Assembly (NCBI RefSeq): GCF_000257905.1
Contig: NZ_AJJL01000073.1
Coordinates: 1-64,000 of the forward strand
Length of the DNA stretch: 64,000 nucleotides
Reading direction: 5' to 3'
From: Streptococcus mitis SK579
GTDB lineage: Bacteria; Bacillota; Bacilli; Lactobacillales; Streptococcaceae
The translations under genes and the position numbers were made by a program. Below the pieces are notes generated by a model. It saw only the letters and a list, made by a program, of their open reading frames with translations. It did no database searches and had not been told where the DNA came from. Position 1 is the first letter of the stretch. Every line of letters starts with the position of its first letter. Positions 40,916 to 51,104 of this stretch are shown here, one piece after another.

Positions 40916-42250
40916 GTGTCTCAATCTTATATCAATGTTATCGGTGCTGGTTTGGCAGGTTCTGAAGCAGCCTACCAAATCGCAGAGCGTGGTATTCCAG
41001 TTAAACTTTATGAAATGCGTGGTGTCAAGTCAACACCCCAGCACAAAACAGACAATTTTGCAGAGTTAGTTTGTTCCAATTCTCTTCGTGGAGATGCTCT
41101 GACAAATGCAGTGGGTCTCCTCAAGGAAGAAATGCGTCGCTTGGGTTCTGTCATTTTGGAATCAGCAGAAGCTACACGTGTTCCTGCTGGTGGTGCCCTT
41201 GCGGTGGACCGTGACGGTTTCTCTCAAATGGTGACTGAAAAAGTGGCCAACCATCCCTTGATTGAGGTGGTTCGTGATGAAATTACAGAATTGCCAACTA
41301 ACGTTATTACTGTGGTCGCTACTGGTCCTTTGACTAGCGATGCCCTGGCTGAGAAGATTCATGCCCTTAATGACGGCGATGGCTTCTATTTCTACGATGC
41401 GGCAGCGCCTATTATCGATGTCAACACCATCGATATGAGCAAGGTCTATCTCAAATCTCGTTATGACAAGGGAGAGGCGGCCTACCTCAATGCGCCTATG
41501 ACCAAACAAGAGTTTATGGATTTTCATGAAGCCTTGGTCAATGCGGAGGAAGCACCGCTCAATTCCTTTGAAAAAGAAAAGTACTTTGAAGGATGTATGC
41601 CTATCGAAGTCATGGCTAAACGTGGTATTAAAACTATGCTTTATGGTCCTATGAAGCCAGTCGGTTTGGAGTATCCAGACGACTATACAGGACCTCGTGA
41701 TGGAGAGTTTAAAACACCGTACGCGGTTGTCCAACTTCGTCAGGACAATGCGGCTGGTAGTCTCTATAATATTGTCGGTTTCCAGACCCATCTCAAATGG
41801 GGAGAACAAAAGCGTGTTTTCCAAATGATTCCAGGTCTTGAAAATGCTGAGTTTGTTCGTTATGGTGTCATGCACCGCAATTCTTACATGGATTCACCAA
41901 ATCTTCTGGAGCAGACCTACCGTTCTAAGAAGCAACCAAATCTCTTCTTTGCTGGTCAAATGACTGGTGTGGAAGGCTATGTTGAATCAGCGGCATCAGG
42001 CTTAGTTGCGGGGATTAACGCAGCTCGTCTCTTCAAGGGAGAAAGCGAGGTTATTTTCCCAGAGACGACAGCTATTGGAAGCTTGGCTCATTACATCACC
42101 CATGCGGACAGCAAACATTTTCAACCAATGAATGTCAATTTTGGGATTATCAAAGAGTTGGAAGGCGAGCGTATCCGTGATAAGAAGGCTCGTTATGAAA
42201 AAATTGCAGAGCGTGCCCTCAGCGATTTAGAGGAATTTTTAACTGTCTAA
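40916..42250 (+). CDS. trmFO: Folate/FAD-dependent tRNA m5U54 methyltransferase TrmFO
   Basis: A 444-residue flavoprotein that methylates U54 of tRNA with methylene-THF as carbon donor. The N-terminal dinucleotide motif [14 protein letters not shown], the [20 protein letters not shown] core and C-terminal [17 protein letters not shown] are present. A GTG at 40916 (SQSYINV... follows) is chosen over the upstream TTG because it gives the family length; AAAGAGG is about 10 bases before it. The leader carries a 105-base inverted-repeat element. Confidence 0.95.
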   Translation: MSQSYINVIGAGLAGSEAAYQIAERGIPVKLYEMRGVKSTPQHKTDNFAELVCSNSLRGDALTNAVGLLKEEMRRLGSVILESAEATRVPAGGALAVDRDGFSQMVTEKVANHPLIEVVRDEITELPTNVITVVATGPLTSDALAEKIHALNDGDGFYFYDAAAPIIDVNTIDMSKVYLKSRYDKGEAAYLNAPMTKQEFMDFHEALVNAEEAPLNSFEKEKYFEGCMPIEVMAKRGIKTMLYGPMKPVGLEYPDDYTGPRDGEFKTPYAVVQLRQDNAAGSLYNIVGFQTHLKWGEQKRVFQMIPGLENAEFVRYGVMHRNSYMDSPNLLEQTYRSKKQPNLFFAGQMTGVEGYVESAASGLVAGINAARLFKGESEVIFPETTAIGSLAHYITHADSKHFQPMNVNFGIIKELEGERIRDKKARYEKIAERALSDLEEFLTV

Positions 42251-42333
42251 TTTTTTTGAAAGAATTGCTCATGATACTATAAAAATCTTAGAAATTGTGA
42301 TAAAATAGGTAGGATAAAAGAAGGAGAGTGAAA

Positions 42334-43071
42334 ATGGCGAATCCCAAGTATAAACGTATTTTAATTAAGTTATCAGGTGAAGCCCTTGCCGGTGAACGTG
42401 GCGTAGGGATTGATATCCAAACAGTTCAAACAATCGCAAAAGAGATTCAAGAAGTTCATAGCTTAGGTATCGAAATTGCCCTTGTTATCGGTGGAGGAAA
42501 TCTCTGGCGTGGAGAACCTGCTGCAGAAGCAGGAATGGACCGCGTTCAGGCAGATTACACAGGAATGCTTGGGACTGTTATGAATGCTCTTGTGATGGCA
42601 GATTCATTGCAACAAGTTGGTGTCGATACGCGTGTTCAAACAGCTATTGCCATGCAACAAGTGGCAGAGCCTTACGTACGTGGACGTGCCCTTCGTCACC
42701 TTGAAAAAGGCCGTATCGTTATCTTTGGTGCCGGAATTGGTTCACCATACTTCTCAACAGATACAACAGCGGCTCTTCGTGCAGCTGAAATCGAAGCAGA
42801 TGCCATCCTTATGGCTAAAAATGGTGTCGACGGTGTTTATAATGCCGATCCTAAGAAGGACAAGACAGCCGTTAAGTTTGAAGAATTGACTCATCGTGAC
42901 GTTATCAATAAAGGTCTTCGTATCATGGACTCAACAGCTTCAACCCTCTCAATGGATAACGACATTGACTTGGTTGTCTTCAACATGAACCAACCAGGCA
43001 ACATCAAACGTGTCGTATTTGGTGAAAATATCGGAACAACAGTTTCAAACAATATCGAAGAAAAGGAATAA
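42334..43071 (+). CDS. pyrH: UMP kinase
   Basis: A 245-residue hexameric kinase phosphorylating [25 protein letters not shown] and the acidic nucleotide site [15 protein letters not shown] are conserved. AAGGAGAGTG precedes the ATG at 42334; a TGATAAAAT -10 is at about 42298. It is followed eight bases later by frr, a common bacterial pair. Confidence 0.97.
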   Translation: MANPKYKRILIKLSGEALAGERGVGIDIQTVQTIAKEIQEVHSLGIEIALVIGGGNLWRGEPAAEAGMDRVQADYTGMLGTVMNALVMADSLQQVGVDTRVQTAIAMQQVAEPYVRGRALRHLEKGRIVIFGAGIGSPYFSTDTTAALRAAEIEADAILMAKNGVDGVYNADPKKDKTAVKFEELTHRDVINKGLRIMDSTASTLSMDNDIDLVVFNMNQPGNIKRVVFGENIGTTVSNNIEEKE

Positions 43072-43079
43072 GAAAGATT

Positions 43080-43637
43080 ATGGCTAACGCAATTATTGAA
43101 AAAGCTAAAGAGAGAATGACCCAGTCTCACCAATCACTTGCTCGTGAATTTGGTGGTATCCGTGCCGGTCGTGCCAATGCAAGCTTGCTGGACCGTGTAT
43201 ATGTAGAATACTATGGAGTAGAAACTCCTCTTAACCAAATCGCTTCAATTACGATTCCAGAAGCGCGTGTTTTGTTGGTAACACCATTTGACAAATCTTC
43301 ATTGAAAGATATCGAACGTGCCTTGAACGCTTCTGATCTTGGTATTACACCAGCTAACGATGGTTCTGTGATTCGCTTGGTTATCCCAGCTCTTACAGAA
43401 GAAACTCGTCGTGACCTTGCTAAAGAAGTGAAGAAGGTCGGTGAGAATGCTAAAGTGGCTGTCCGCAATATTCGTCGTGATGCTATGGACGAAGCTAAGA
43501 AACAAGAAAAAGCAAAAGAAATCACTGAAGACGAATTGAAGACTCTTGAAAAAGATATTCAAAAAGTAACAGACGATGCTGTTAAACACATCGACGACAT
43601 GACTGCCAACAAAGAAAAAGAACTCTTGGAAGTCTAA
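43080..43637 (+). CDS. frr: Ribosome recycling factor
   Basis: A 185-residue factor that splits post-termination ribosomes with EF-G. It is a full-length three-helix bundle with [11 protein letters not shown] and the C-terminal helix rich in Lys and Glu. Spaced eight bases from pyrH in the same transcript; a hairpin terminator follows. Confidence 0.98.
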   Translation: MANAIIEKAKERMTQSHQSLAREFGGIRAGRANASLLDRVYVEYYGVETPLNQIASITIPEARVLLVTPFDKSSLKDIERALNASDLGITPANDGSVIRLVIPALTEETRRDLAKEVKKVGENAKVAVRNIRRDAMDEAKKQEKAKEITEDELKTLEKDIQKVTDDAVKHIDDMTANKEKELLEV

Positions 43638-43648
43638 AAATAAACAGA

Positions 43649-43679
43649 AAAACTCAGTTGGCATTGCTGGCTGAGTTTT
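43649..43679 (+). terminator. Terminator-like hairpin between frr and cvfB
   Basis: AAAACTCAG / CTGAGTTTT perfect 9-bp stem with a short T-run. It may be partial, allowing readthrough to cvfB. Confidence 0.65.
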
Positions 43680-43696
43680 ATTCGAAAGAAGGAAAT

Positions 43697-44551
43697 ATGA
43701 ATACAAATCTTGCAAGTTTTATCGTTGGACTGATCATCGATGAAAATGACCGTTTTTACTTTGTGCAAAAGGATGGTCAGACCTATGCTCTCGCTAAGGA
43801 AGAAGGCCAACATACAGTAGGGGATACGGTTAAAGGTTTTGCCTATACAGATATGAAGCAAAAGCTCCGCTTGACAACTCTAGAAGTGACTGCCACTCAG
43901 GACCAATTTGGTTGGGGCCGTGTCACAGAAGTTCGTAAGGACTTGGGTGTCTTTGTGGATACAGGCCTACCTGACAAGGAAATCGTAGTGTCACTTGATA
44001 TCCTTCCTGAGCTCAAGGAACTCTGGCCTAAGAAGGGAGACCAACTCTACATCCGTCTTGAAGTGGACAAGAAAGACCGTATCTGGGGACTCTTGGCTTA
44101 TCAAGAAGACTTCCAACGTCTGGCTCGTCCTGCCTACAACAATATGCAGAACCAAAACTGGCCAGCCATTGTATATCGCCTCAAGCTGTCAGGAACCTTT
44201 GTCTACCTACCAGAGAATAACATGCTTGGTTTCATCCATCCTAGCGAACGTTACGCAGAGCCACGATTGGGTCAAGTTCTAGATGCGCGTGTCATTGGTT
44301 TCCGTGAAGTAGACCGTACCTTGAACCTCTCCCTCAAACCTCGTTCCTTTGAAATGTTGGAAAATGATGCCCAGATGATTTTGACCTATTTGGAAAGCAA
44401 TGGCGGTTTCATGGCCTTAAATGATAAGTCATCTCCTGAGGATATCAAGGCAACCTTTGGCATTTCCAAAGGTCAGTTCAAAAAGGCACTTGGTGGCTTG
44501 ATGAAAGCTGGTAAAATCAAGCAAGACCAGTTTGGGACAGAATTGATCTAG
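43697..44551 (+). CDS. cvfB: S1-domain RNA-binding protein CvfB
   Basis: A 284-residue protein with three S1-like OB domains and a C-terminal winged helix ([19 protein letters not shown]). Homologues bind RNA and affect virulence-gene expression. ATG 43697 follows AAGGAA; the open frame begins at 43658 inside the terminator hairpin. It is followed eight bases on by the YozE gene. Confidence 0.9.
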   Translation: MNTNLASFIVGLIIDENDRFYFVQKDGQTYALAKEEGQHTVGDTVKGFAYTDMKQKLRLTTLEVTATQDQFGWGRVTEVRKDLGVFVDTGLPDKEIVVSLDILPELKELWPKKGDQLYIRLEVDKKDRIWGLLAYQEDFQRLARPAYNNMQNQNWPAIVYRLKLSGTFVYLPENNMLGFIHPSERYAEPRLGQVLDARVIGFREVDRTLNLSLKPRSFEMLENDAQMILTYLESNGGFMALNDKSSPEDIKATFGISKGQFKKALGGLMKAGKIKQDQFGTELI

Positions 44552-44559
44552 GGTGGCAT

Positions 44560-44775
44560 ATGAGAAAATCATTTTACACTTGGCTCATGACCGAGCGCAA
44601 TCCTAAAAGTAATAGTCCCAAAGCTATCTTAGCAGATCTAGCTTTTGAAGAGCCAGCTTTTCCAAAACACACAGATGATTTCGATGAAGTGAGTCGATTC
44701 TTGGAGGAGCATGCCAGTTTTTCTTTTAACCTAGGAGACTTTGACGCTATCTGGCAAGAATACTTAGAACACTAG
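44560..44775 (+). CDS. YozE family protein (UPF0346)
   Basis: A 71-residue SAM-like helical protein ([22 protein letters not shown]...). The family occurs in bacilli and streptococci and has no assigned role. It lies eight bases after cvfB with GGTGGC upstream and ends before a promoter for phoH. Confidence 0.88.
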   Translation: MRKSFYTWLMTERNPKSNSPKAILADLAFEEPAFPKHTDDFDEVSRFLEEHASFSFNLGDFDAIWQEYLEH

Positions 44776-44860
44776 ACTTTATTCATTGGGTTTGGGCTAG
44801 TAATTTATCCATCCCTTTGCTATAATAAGAAGAAATAAAAGGATTAGAGAGGTTCTTTAT

Positions 44861-45856
44861 TTGAAGGAACATTCAATAGACATTCAACTGAGTCATCCAG
44901 ATGACCTGTTTCATCTTTTTGGTTCCAATGAACGCCATCTTCGTTTGATGGAAGAAGAGCTTGATGTGGTGATTCATGCTCGTACGGAGATTGTCCAGGT
45001 TTTGGGAGAAGAATCTGCCTGTGAGGAAGCCCGTCAGGTTATTCAAGCCTTGATGGTTTTGGTAAATCGTGGGATGACCGTTGGTACGCCAGATGTGGTG
45101 ACTGCGATTAGCATGGTCAAAAACGATGAAATCGACAAGTTTGTTGCCCTTTACGAAGAAGAAATTATCAAGGACAATACAGGGAAGCCTATTCGTGTCA
45201 AAACTCTAGGTCAAAAGCTTTATGTGGATAGTGTCAAACAGCATGATGTGACCTTTGGAATTGGGCCTGCAGGGACAGGGAAGACTTTTCTTGCAGTGAC
45301 TTTAGCAGTGACTGCCCTTAAACGTGGGCAGGTCAAGCGGATTATCCTAACACGCCCGGCAGTGGAAGCTGGCGAGAGTCTAGGTTTCCTTCCGGGTGAT
45401 CTCAAGGAGAAGGTGGATCCTTACCTTCGACCTGTTTACGATGCCTTGTATCAGATTCTGGGGAAAGACCAAACAACTCGTCTCATGGAGCGTGAAATTA
45501 TCGAAATCGCCCCCCTTGCCTATATGCGTGGACGGACCTTGGATGATGCCTTTGTCATTCTCGATGAGGCGCAAAATACGACCATCATGCAGATGAAGAT
45601 GTTTTTGACTCGTTTAGGCTTTAATTCTAAGATGATTGTCAATGGAGATATCAGTCAGATTGACTTACCACGTAATGTCAAGTCCGGTTTGATTGATGCC
45701 CAAGAGAAACTCAAGAACATCCATCAGATTGACTTTGTTCATTTTTCAGCTAAGGATGTGGTTCGCCATCCAGTTGTCGCTCAGATTATCCGAGCTTATG
45801 AACCAGCACCGGTCAAGAATGAAGAGAGTGAAGAAGTCCAAGAAGAAATAGAATAG
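44861..45856 (+). CDS. phoH: PhoH family ATPase
   Basis: A 331-residue PhoH-like protein: an N-terminal KH-like/region (1-110) and a P-loop ATPase domain with GPAGTGKTFLAV near 137-148, LGFLPGD and DEAQNTT Walker B. Homologues are associated with RNA metabolism and ybeY, which lies elsewhere in this window. It starts at TTG 44861 with AGAGAGG upstream; an extended -10 TGCTATAAT is at about 44818-44826. It converges on ald. Confidence 0.9.
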   Translation: MKEHSIDIQLSHPDDLFHLFGSNERHLRLMEEELDVVIHARTEIVQVLGEESACEEARQVIQALMVLVNRGMTVGTPDVVTAISMVKNDEIDKFVALYEEEIIKDNTGKPIRVKTLGQKLYVDSVKQHDVTFGIGPAGTGKTFLAVTLAVTALKRGQVKRIILTRPAVEAGESLGFLPGDLKEKVDPYLRPVYDALYQILGKDQTTRLMEREIIEIAPLAYMRGRTLDDAFVILDEAQNTTIMQMKMFLTRLGFNSKMIVNGDISQIDLPRNVKSGLIDAQEKLKNIHQIDFVHFSAKDVVRHPVVAQIIRAYEPAPVKNEESEEVQEEIE

Positions 45857-45860
45857 TAAA

Positions 45861-45891
45861 AAAGAGCAGTTCAGGTGGAATTGCTCTTTCT
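45861..45891. terminator. Bidirectional terminator between phoH and ald
   Basis: AAAGAGCA / TGCTCTTT stem with A- and T-runs on either side, between convergent genes. Confidence 0.8.
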
Positions 45892-45912
45892 TTTATCTGA
45901 TAATTAGATTTT

Positions 45913-47025
45913 TTAGATTAGTTCATCAATTAGAGTATGTTTCTTATCGAGACCTTGGGCTACTGGAAGACTGGTTAAGTAACCTTGATAAGTAGTAACA
46001 CCTTGGCGCAAGCCCTCATCTTTAGAGATTGCTTGCACAAAACCTTTACCAGCCAAAGCTTCGATATAAGGAAGAGTGACATTGGTTAGGGCAATGGTTG
46101 AAGTACGAGCAACCGCACCAGGGATATTGGCAACGGCATAGTGGAGCACACCGTGTTTTTCATAGACAGGCTCATCGTGCGTTGTCACACGGTCAGCTGT
46201 CTCGATAACACCACCTTGGTCAACAGCAACGTCAACGATGACTGATCCTGGACGCATTTGTTTGACCATCTCATCTGTCACCAATTTTGGTGCCTTGGCA
46301 CCTGGAATGAGAACTGCCCCAATAACAACATCCGCATCTTTCACACTGGCTTCGATGTTGAAAGAATTTGACATAAGAGTTTGAATTTGGTGACCAAAGA
46401 CCTCCTCTAAAACGGAGAGACGTTTAGCACTGATATCAAGGATGGTTACTTGTGCACCAAGACCAAGAGCAATTCGAGCAGCATGGGTCCCTACGACACC
46501 GCCACCGATGATGGTTACTTTCCCTTTAGGTACACCCGGCACACCACCCAGTAAGACACCAGAACCTCCTGCTTGCTTAGTTAGGAAATGAGCCCCAATT
46601 TGGACTGCCATACGGCCTGCAACCTCACTCATAGGTACGAGGAGTGGTAATTGACCTTGGGAATCACGGACAGTTTCATAGGCAATCCCAGTTGTTTTTG
46701 CTTCCAACATAGCATCTGCTAATTCTGGAGCAGCGGCCATGTGCAAGTAGGTGAAGAGAAGCAAGTCGTCACGTAAATAACCATATTCAGAAGCTAGTGG
46801 TTCTTTTACTTTCACGACCAACTCAGCTGCCCAGGCTTCACCGGCAGTAGCGACAATTTCAGCTCCTTGCTTTTGATAGTCAGCATCAGTAAAGCCAGAA
46901 CCGAGACCAGCATTTGTTTCGATAAGAACGCGATGACCACGGCCGACTAAGCTGTGGACACCAGCAGGTGTTAGGGCAACACGGTTTTCATTATTCTTAA
47001 TTTCTTTTGGAATTCCGATTAACAT
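45913..47025 (-). CDS. ald: Alanine dehydrogenase
   Basis: A 370-residue NAD-dependent enzyme interconverting L-alanine and pyruvate plus ammonia. N-terminal [18 protein letters not shown], the catalytic lysine region VKVKEP, the Rossmann motif [18 protein letters not shown] and VDVAVDQGG are all present, at full length. GGGAG lies ahead of the ATG on the minus strand. Confidence 0.97.
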   Translation of the reverse strand: MLIGIPKEIKNNENRVALTPAGVHSLVGRGHRVLIETNAGLGSGFTDADYQKQGAEIVATAGEAWAAELVVKVKEPLASEYGYLRDDLLLFTYLHMAAAPELADAMLEAKTTGIAYETVRDSQGQLPLLVPMSEVAGRMAVQIGAHFLTKQAGGSGVLLGGVPGVPKGKVTIIGGGVVGTHAARIALGLGAQVTILDISAKRLSVLEEVFGHQIQTLMSNSFNIEASVKDADVVIGAVLIPGAKAPKLVTDEMVKQMRPGSVIVDVAVDQGGVIETADRVTTHDEPVYEKHGVLHYAVANIPGAVARTSTIALTNVTLPYIEALAGKGFVQAISKDEGLRQGVTTYQGYLTSLPVAQGLDKKHTLIDELI

Positions 47026-47195
47026 AGAGAAAAACTCCCTTTCTATTGACGGGTTGTAAATGATTTATCACATTATCTATAAAATAAGGTGATGATTTTA
47101 TTCTATATGAAACCGCTTTAAAAAGCAAGAAAAATTTGTTGTAACTTATTTTTTATGCTAGACTGGTAGAAAATATTTTTAAATGGAGGAGAAGT

Positions 47196-47765
47196 ATGGA
47201 ATCAATTTTTTTAAAACTAGCTCAGTATCCAATAGTGGAGACAGAGCGTTTATTGCTTAGACCTGTAACCTTGGATGATGCGGAAGCTATGTTTGAGTAT
47301 GCCTCGGACAGAGAAAATACGCGCTACACTTTTCCAACCAATCAAAGCTTGGAAGAAACCAAGAATAACATTGCTCAGTTCTACTTGGCTAATCCCTTGG
47401 GACGTTGGGGAATCGAATTAAAAAGTAATGGTGAATTTATCGGAACCATTGATTTGCACAAGATTGATCCTGTTCTTAAGAAGGCAGCTATTGGCTACAT
47501 TATCAATAAAAAATATTGGAATCAAGGTTTGACGACAGAAGCCAATCGTGCCGTGATTAAGCTGGCTTTTGAGAATATTGGAATGAACAAGTTGACCGCC
47601 CTTCATGATAAGGATAATCCCGCATCTGGAAAGGTCATGGAGAAATCAGGCATGCGTTTTTCCCATGCAGAACCATATGCTTGTATGGACCAGCATGAAG
47701 AAGGCCGAATCGTTACAAGAGTTCATTATGTATTGACCAAGGAAGACTATTTTGCAAATAAATAA
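47196..47765 (+). CDS. GNAT acetyltransferase, RimJ/RimL-like
   Basis: A 189-residue GNAT protein. ETERLLLRPVTLDDAEAMF at the N-terminus is typical of the RimJ/RimL group; GYIINKKYWNQGLTTEA forms the acetyl-CoA motif A region and ENIGMNKLTALHDKDNPAS motif B. The substrate could be a protein N-terminus, a small amine or an antibiotic. TGGAGGAGAA precedes the ATG. A monocistronic gene upstream of the competence operon and separated by a terminator. Confidence 0.88.
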   Translation: MESIFLKLAQYPIVETERLLLRPVTLDDAEAMFEYASDRENTRYTFPTNQSLEETKNNIAQFYLANPLGRWGIELKSNGEFIGTIDLHKIDPVLKKAAIGYIINKKYWNQGLTTEANRAVIKLAFENIGMNKLTALHDKDNPASGKVMEKSGMRFSHAEPYACMDQHEEGRIVTRVHYVLTKEDYFANK

Positions 47766-47766
47766 G

Positions 47767-47797
47767 CAGTTGAGAAGAAATTTTCAACTGTTTTTTC
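47767..47797 (+). terminator. Terminator of the acetyltransferase gene
   Basis: CAGTTGA / TCAACTG with additional A-T pairs in the loop, then TTTTTT. It insulates the competence promoter. Confidence 0.85.
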
Positions 47798-47804
47798 TTC
47801 CTCT

Positions 47805-47812
47805 TACGAATA
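47805..47812 (+). promoter_or_regulatory. Cin-box (ComX/SigX promoter)
   Basis: TACGAATA is the exact late-competence promoter element recognised by the alternative sigma factor ComX in streptococci. It lies 20 bases before the comEA start; GAGAGGAG serves translation. Confidence 0.93.
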
Positions 47813-47831
47813 ATCTAAGAGAGGAGAAAAT

Positions 47832-48482
47832 ATGGAAGCAATTATCGAGAAAATCAAAGAGTATAAAATCATCGTCATTTGTACTGGTCTGGGCTTGCTT
47901 GTAGGAGGATTTTTCCTGCTAAAGCCAGATTCACAAACACCTGTCAAGGAAACGAATTTACAGGCAGAAGTTGCAGCTGTTTCCAAGGATTCATCGACCG
48001 AAAAGGAAGTGAACAAGGAAGAAAAGGAAGAACCCCTTGAACAAGATCTAATCACAGTAGATGTAAAAGGCGCTGTTAAAGCACCTGGAATTTATGATTT
48101 GCCTGTAGGTAGTCGAGTCAATGATGCTGTTCAGAAGGCTGGTGGCTTGACAGAGCAAGCAGACAGCAAGTCGCTCAATCTGGCCCAAAAAATCAGTGAC
48201 GAGGCTCTGGTTTACGTTCCAACTAAGGGGGAAGAAGTAGCTAGTCAACAGACTGCTTCTGGGACAGTTTCTTCAACAAGCAAGGAAAAGAAGGTCAATC
48301 TCAACAAGGCCAGTCTGGAAGAACTCAAGCAGGTCAAAGGCTTGGGAGGAAAACGAGCCCAGGATATTATCGATCATCGTGAGACGAATGGCAAATTCAA
48401 GTCGGTTGATGAACTTAAGAAGGTCTCTGGCATTGGTGCTAAAACGATAGAAAAGCTAAAAGACTATGTTACAGTGGATTAA
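47832..48482 (+). CDS. comEA: Competence DNA receptor ComEA
   Basis: A 216-residue membrane-anchored DNA receptor (celA in pneumococcus). It has one transmembrane helix (about 12-32), a charged linker, an SLBB-like domain (VDVKGAVKAPGIYDLPVGSR) and a C-terminal double helix-hairpin-helix (VNLNKASLEELKQVKGLGGK) that binds dsDNA outside the membrane. It is the first gene after the cin-box and overlaps comEC by 17 bases. Confidence 0.97.
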   Translation: MEAIIEKIKEYKIIVICTGLGLLVGGFFLLKPDSQTPVKETNLQAEVAAVSKDSSTEKEVNKEEKEEPLEQDLITVDVKGAVKAPGIYDLPVGSRVNDAVQKAGGLTEQADSKSLNLAQKISDEALVYVPTKGEEVASQQTASGTVSSTSKEKKVNLNKASLEELKQVKGLGGKRAQDIIDHRETNGKFKSVDELKKVSGIGAKTIEKLKDYVTVD

Positions 48483-50706
48483 GAAACTCCCTATTCACCT
48501 AATTTACCTGAGTTGTCTGTTACTTTGGCTTTATTACGCTATTTTCTCAGCATCCTATCTTGCTTTGTTGGGCTTCGTTTTTCTGCTAGTCTGTCTCTTT
48601 TTCCAATTTCCTTGGAAATTAGCAGGTAAAGTTCTAGTAATTTGTGGAATCTTTGGCTTCTGGTTTCTGTTTCAAAATTGGCAACAGAGTCAAGCAAGTC
48701 AAAATTTGGCGTATTCTGTTGAGAGGGTGCGGATTTTGCCTGACACTATTAAGGTCAATGGTGATAGTCTGTCCTTTCGTGGCAAGGCTGATGGACGCAT
48801 TTTTCAAGTCTATTATAAACTCCAGTCCGAAGAGGAGAAAGAAGCCTTTCACGCCTTAACAGACCTTCATGAGATAGGACTAGAAGGGAAGCTTTCTGAG
48901 CCAGAAGGGCAGAGAAATTTTGGTGGCTTTGACTACCAAGCCTATCTGAAGACTCAGGGAATTTACCAGACTCTCAATATTAAAAGAATCCAGTCACTTC
49001 AAAAGGTTGGCAGTTGGGATATAGTTGAAAACCTGTCCAGTTTACGTCGAAAGGCTGTAGTTTGGATTAAGACACATTTTCCAGATCCTATGCGCAATTA
49101 CATGACAGGTCTCTTGCTAGGATATCTGGACACAGATTTTGATGAGATGAATGAGCTTTATTCTAGTTTAGGAATTATCCACCTCTTTGCCTTATCAGGC
49201 ATGCAGGTAGGTTTTTTCATGGACGGATTTAAGAAACTACTCTTGCGATTGGGCTTGACCCAAGAAAAGTTGAAATGGCTGACCTATCCCTTTTCTCTTA
49301 TTTATGCTGGTTTGACAGGATTTTCAGCTTCGGTCGTTCGCAGTCTCTTGCAAAAGTTACTGGCTCAACATGGGGTTAAGGGCTTGGATAATTTTGCCTT
49401 GACGGTGCTTGTCCTCTTTATTGTCATGCCTAACTTTTTCCTGACTGCAGGAGGAGTCTTGTCCTGCGCTTATGCTTTTATCTTAACCATGACCAGCAAA
49501 GAAGGAGAGGGACTCAAGGCTGTTGCCAGAGAAAGTCTAGTCATCTCCTTAGGAATATTGCCTATTTTATCCTTCTATTTCGCGGAATTTCAGCCTTGGT
49601 CCATCCTTTTGACCTTTGTCTTTTCCTTTCTATTTGACTTGGTCTTCTTACCGCTTTTGTCCCTCTTATTTGCCCTTTCCTTTCTCTATCCAGTCATTCA
49701 GCTGAATTTTATCTTTGAATGGTTGGAAGGGATGATTCGTTTGGTATCACAGGTGGCAAGTAGACCGCTTGTCTTTGGACAACCCAATGCATGGCTGTTG
49801 ATACTACTATTAATTTCTTTAGCTTTGGTCTATGATTTGAGGAAAAATATTAAAAGGCTAACGGTATTGAGCTTATTGATTACAGGTCTCTTTTTCCTTA
49901 CCAAGTATCCACTGGAAAATGAAATTACCATGCTGGATGTGGGGCAAGGAGAAAGTATTTTCCTACGGGATATAACTGGGAAAACCATTCTCATAGATGT
50001 AGGTGGAAAGGCAGAGTCTGATAAGAAAATTGAAAAATGGCAAGAAAAGATGACGACCAGAAACGCCCAGCGAAGTTTAATTCCTTATCTTAAAAGTCGT
50101 GGAGTGGCCAAGATTGACCAGCTGATTTTAACCAACACAGACAAGGAGCATATCGGCGATTTGTTGGAGGTGACCAAGGCATTCCATGTAGGCGAAATTT
50201 TAGTGTCAAAAGGCAGTTTGAAACAGAAGGAATTTGTAGCAGAACTAGAGGCGACTCAAACCAAGGTGCGCAGTGTGACAACAGGAGAGAACCTTCCAAT
50301 TTTTGGAAGTCAGTTAGAAGTCTTATCTCCAAGGAAAATTGGAGACGGAGGTCATGAAGATTCTCTAGTTCTGTATGGAAAACTCTTGGATAAGCACTTT
50401 CTCTTCGCTGGAAATTTGGTGGAAAAAGGAGAGAAGGACATGCTGAAGTATTATCCTTACCTAGAGGTGGATGTTTTGAAAGCTAGTCAACATGGCTCTA
50501 AAAACTCATCAAGTCCAGCCTTTCTAGAAAAACTCAAACCAGAGATGACTCTCATTTCAGTTGGAAAGAGCAATCGAATGAAACTCCCCCATCAGGAAAC
50601 TTTGACACGACTGGAAACTATCAATAGCAAAGTGTATCGAACTGACCAGCAAGGAGCTATACGCTTTAAGGGGTGGAAAAGTTGGAAAATCGAAAGCGTT
50701 CGATAG
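48466..50706 (+). CDS. comEC: Competence DNA channel ComEC
   Basis: A 746-residue polytopic protein (celB) that carries single-stranded DNA across the membrane. An N-terminal OB-like region is followed by the competence domain (LFALSGMQVGFF) with about ten spans and a C-terminal metallo-beta-lactamase-like domain (LDVGQGESIFL, DVGGK, SQHGSKNSS). The usual H-x-D-x-D-H metal motif reads TNTDKEHIGD, partly degenerate, as often in streptococci. Overlap with comEA and the shared cin-box make it a late competence gene. Confidence 0.96.
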   Translation: MLQWIKKLPIHLIYLSCLLLWLYYAIFSASYLALLGFVFLLVCLFFQFPWKLAGKVLVICGIFGFWFLFQNWQQSQASQNLAYSVERVRILPDTIKVNGDSLSFRGKADGRIFQVYYKLQSEEEKEAFHALTDLHEIGLEGKLSEPEGQRNFGGFDYQAYLKTQGIYQTLNIKRIQSLQKVGSWDIVENLSSLRRKAVVWIKTHFPDPMRNYMTGLLLGYLDTDFDEMNELYSSLGIIHLFALSGMQVGFFMDGFKKLLLRLGLTQEKLKWLTYPFSLIYAGLTGFSASVVRSLLQKLLAQHGVKGLDNFALTVLVLFIVMPNFFLTAGGVLSCAYAFILTMTSKEGEGLKAVARESLVISLGILPILSFYFAEFQPWSILLTFVFSFLFDLVFLPLLSLLFALSFLYPVIQLNFIFEWLEGMIRLVSQVASRPLVFGQPNAWLLILLLISLALVYDLRKNIKRLTVLSLLITGLFFLTKYPLENEITMLDVGQGESIFLRDITGKTILIDVGGKAESDKKIEKWQEKMTTRNAQRSLIPYLKSRGVAKIDQLILTNTDKEHIGDLLEVTKAFHVGEILVSKGSLKQKEFVAELEATQTKVRSVTTGENLPIFGSQLEVLSPRKIGDGGHEDSLVLYGKLLDKHFLFAGNLVEKGEKDMLKYYPYLEVDVLKASQHGSKNSSSPAFLEKLKPEMTLISVGKSNRMKLPHQETLTRLETINSKVYRTDQQGAIRFKGWKSWKIESVR

Positions 50707-50749
50707 GAGGGACAAATATTATATATTAGTAAAATAAACTAAAAATCTG

Positions 50750-50778
50750 TTGCATAATAATGATAAAAACGATATAAT
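50750..50778 (+). promoter_or_regulatory. Promoter of the small-peptide ABC cassette
   Basis: TTGCAT (50750-50755), 17-base spacer, TATAAT (50773-50778). The predicted start is near 50785, giving a leader of about 100 bases before the Tyr-rich ORF. In the 50707-51083 gap after comEC this is the only clear signal besides the ORF itself. Confidence 0.75.
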
Positions 50779-50884
50779 GAAAGCGTCTTCAATATTGATG
50801 ATATAAAACCATTAAAAATTAGCAAAAACCGTTTAATTAGTTAGTTTATGATCTATTGGTCTTTTTCAGTCCAGTGTATCTGCT

Positions 50885-51073
50885 GTGACAGTGACTAAAA
50901 GTTATAGGTATGATTGGAATACCTACTATAAGTCTAGTATGAATTACCAGATATATAACAATATTAATCCCCTGTTATGGTATCGTTATGACAGCTATTC
51001 TGAATATAAAGTTAATAGTGGTTGGAATTACAATCGTTATGAGGTACTAAACTACTACAGCGGAGGCTATTAA
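50885..51073 (+). pseudogene. Tyr/Asn-rich small ORF with broken signal peptide
   Basis: The frame from GTG 50885 encodes 62 residues, rich in Tyr and Asn, ending YEVLNYYSGGY. No ribosome site precedes it. Extending the frame upstream gives SIGLFQSSVSA before VTVTKSY, which looks like the end of a signal peptide (cleavage after VSA), but TGA at 50849 and TAA at 50834 interrupt it. In another frame further up, KPLKISKNRLI resembles a signal peptide's basic start. It is best read as a small secreted peptide gene with a frameshift, or a translated fragment from ATG 50941. No family is recognised. It lies 31 bases before an ABC ATPase gene. Confidence 0.5.
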
Positions 51074-51104
51074 TCCTTAAAAAGTGATAAAAGGAGGACT
51101 GGAT

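Noticed and set aside
40795-41069. Open frame of 91 codons starting in the trmFO leader
   Set aside because: It runs through the inverted-repeat element and then shadows trmFO in another frame; no ribosome site.
41162-41875. 237-codon minus-strand ORF inside trmFO
   Set aside because: Antisense shadow of a highly conserved enzyme; His/Ile/Thr-rich sequence without domain features.
45913-47025. Suspected frameshift in alanine dehydrogenase, often disrupted in streptococci
   Set aside because: The frame is full length with all motifs intact.
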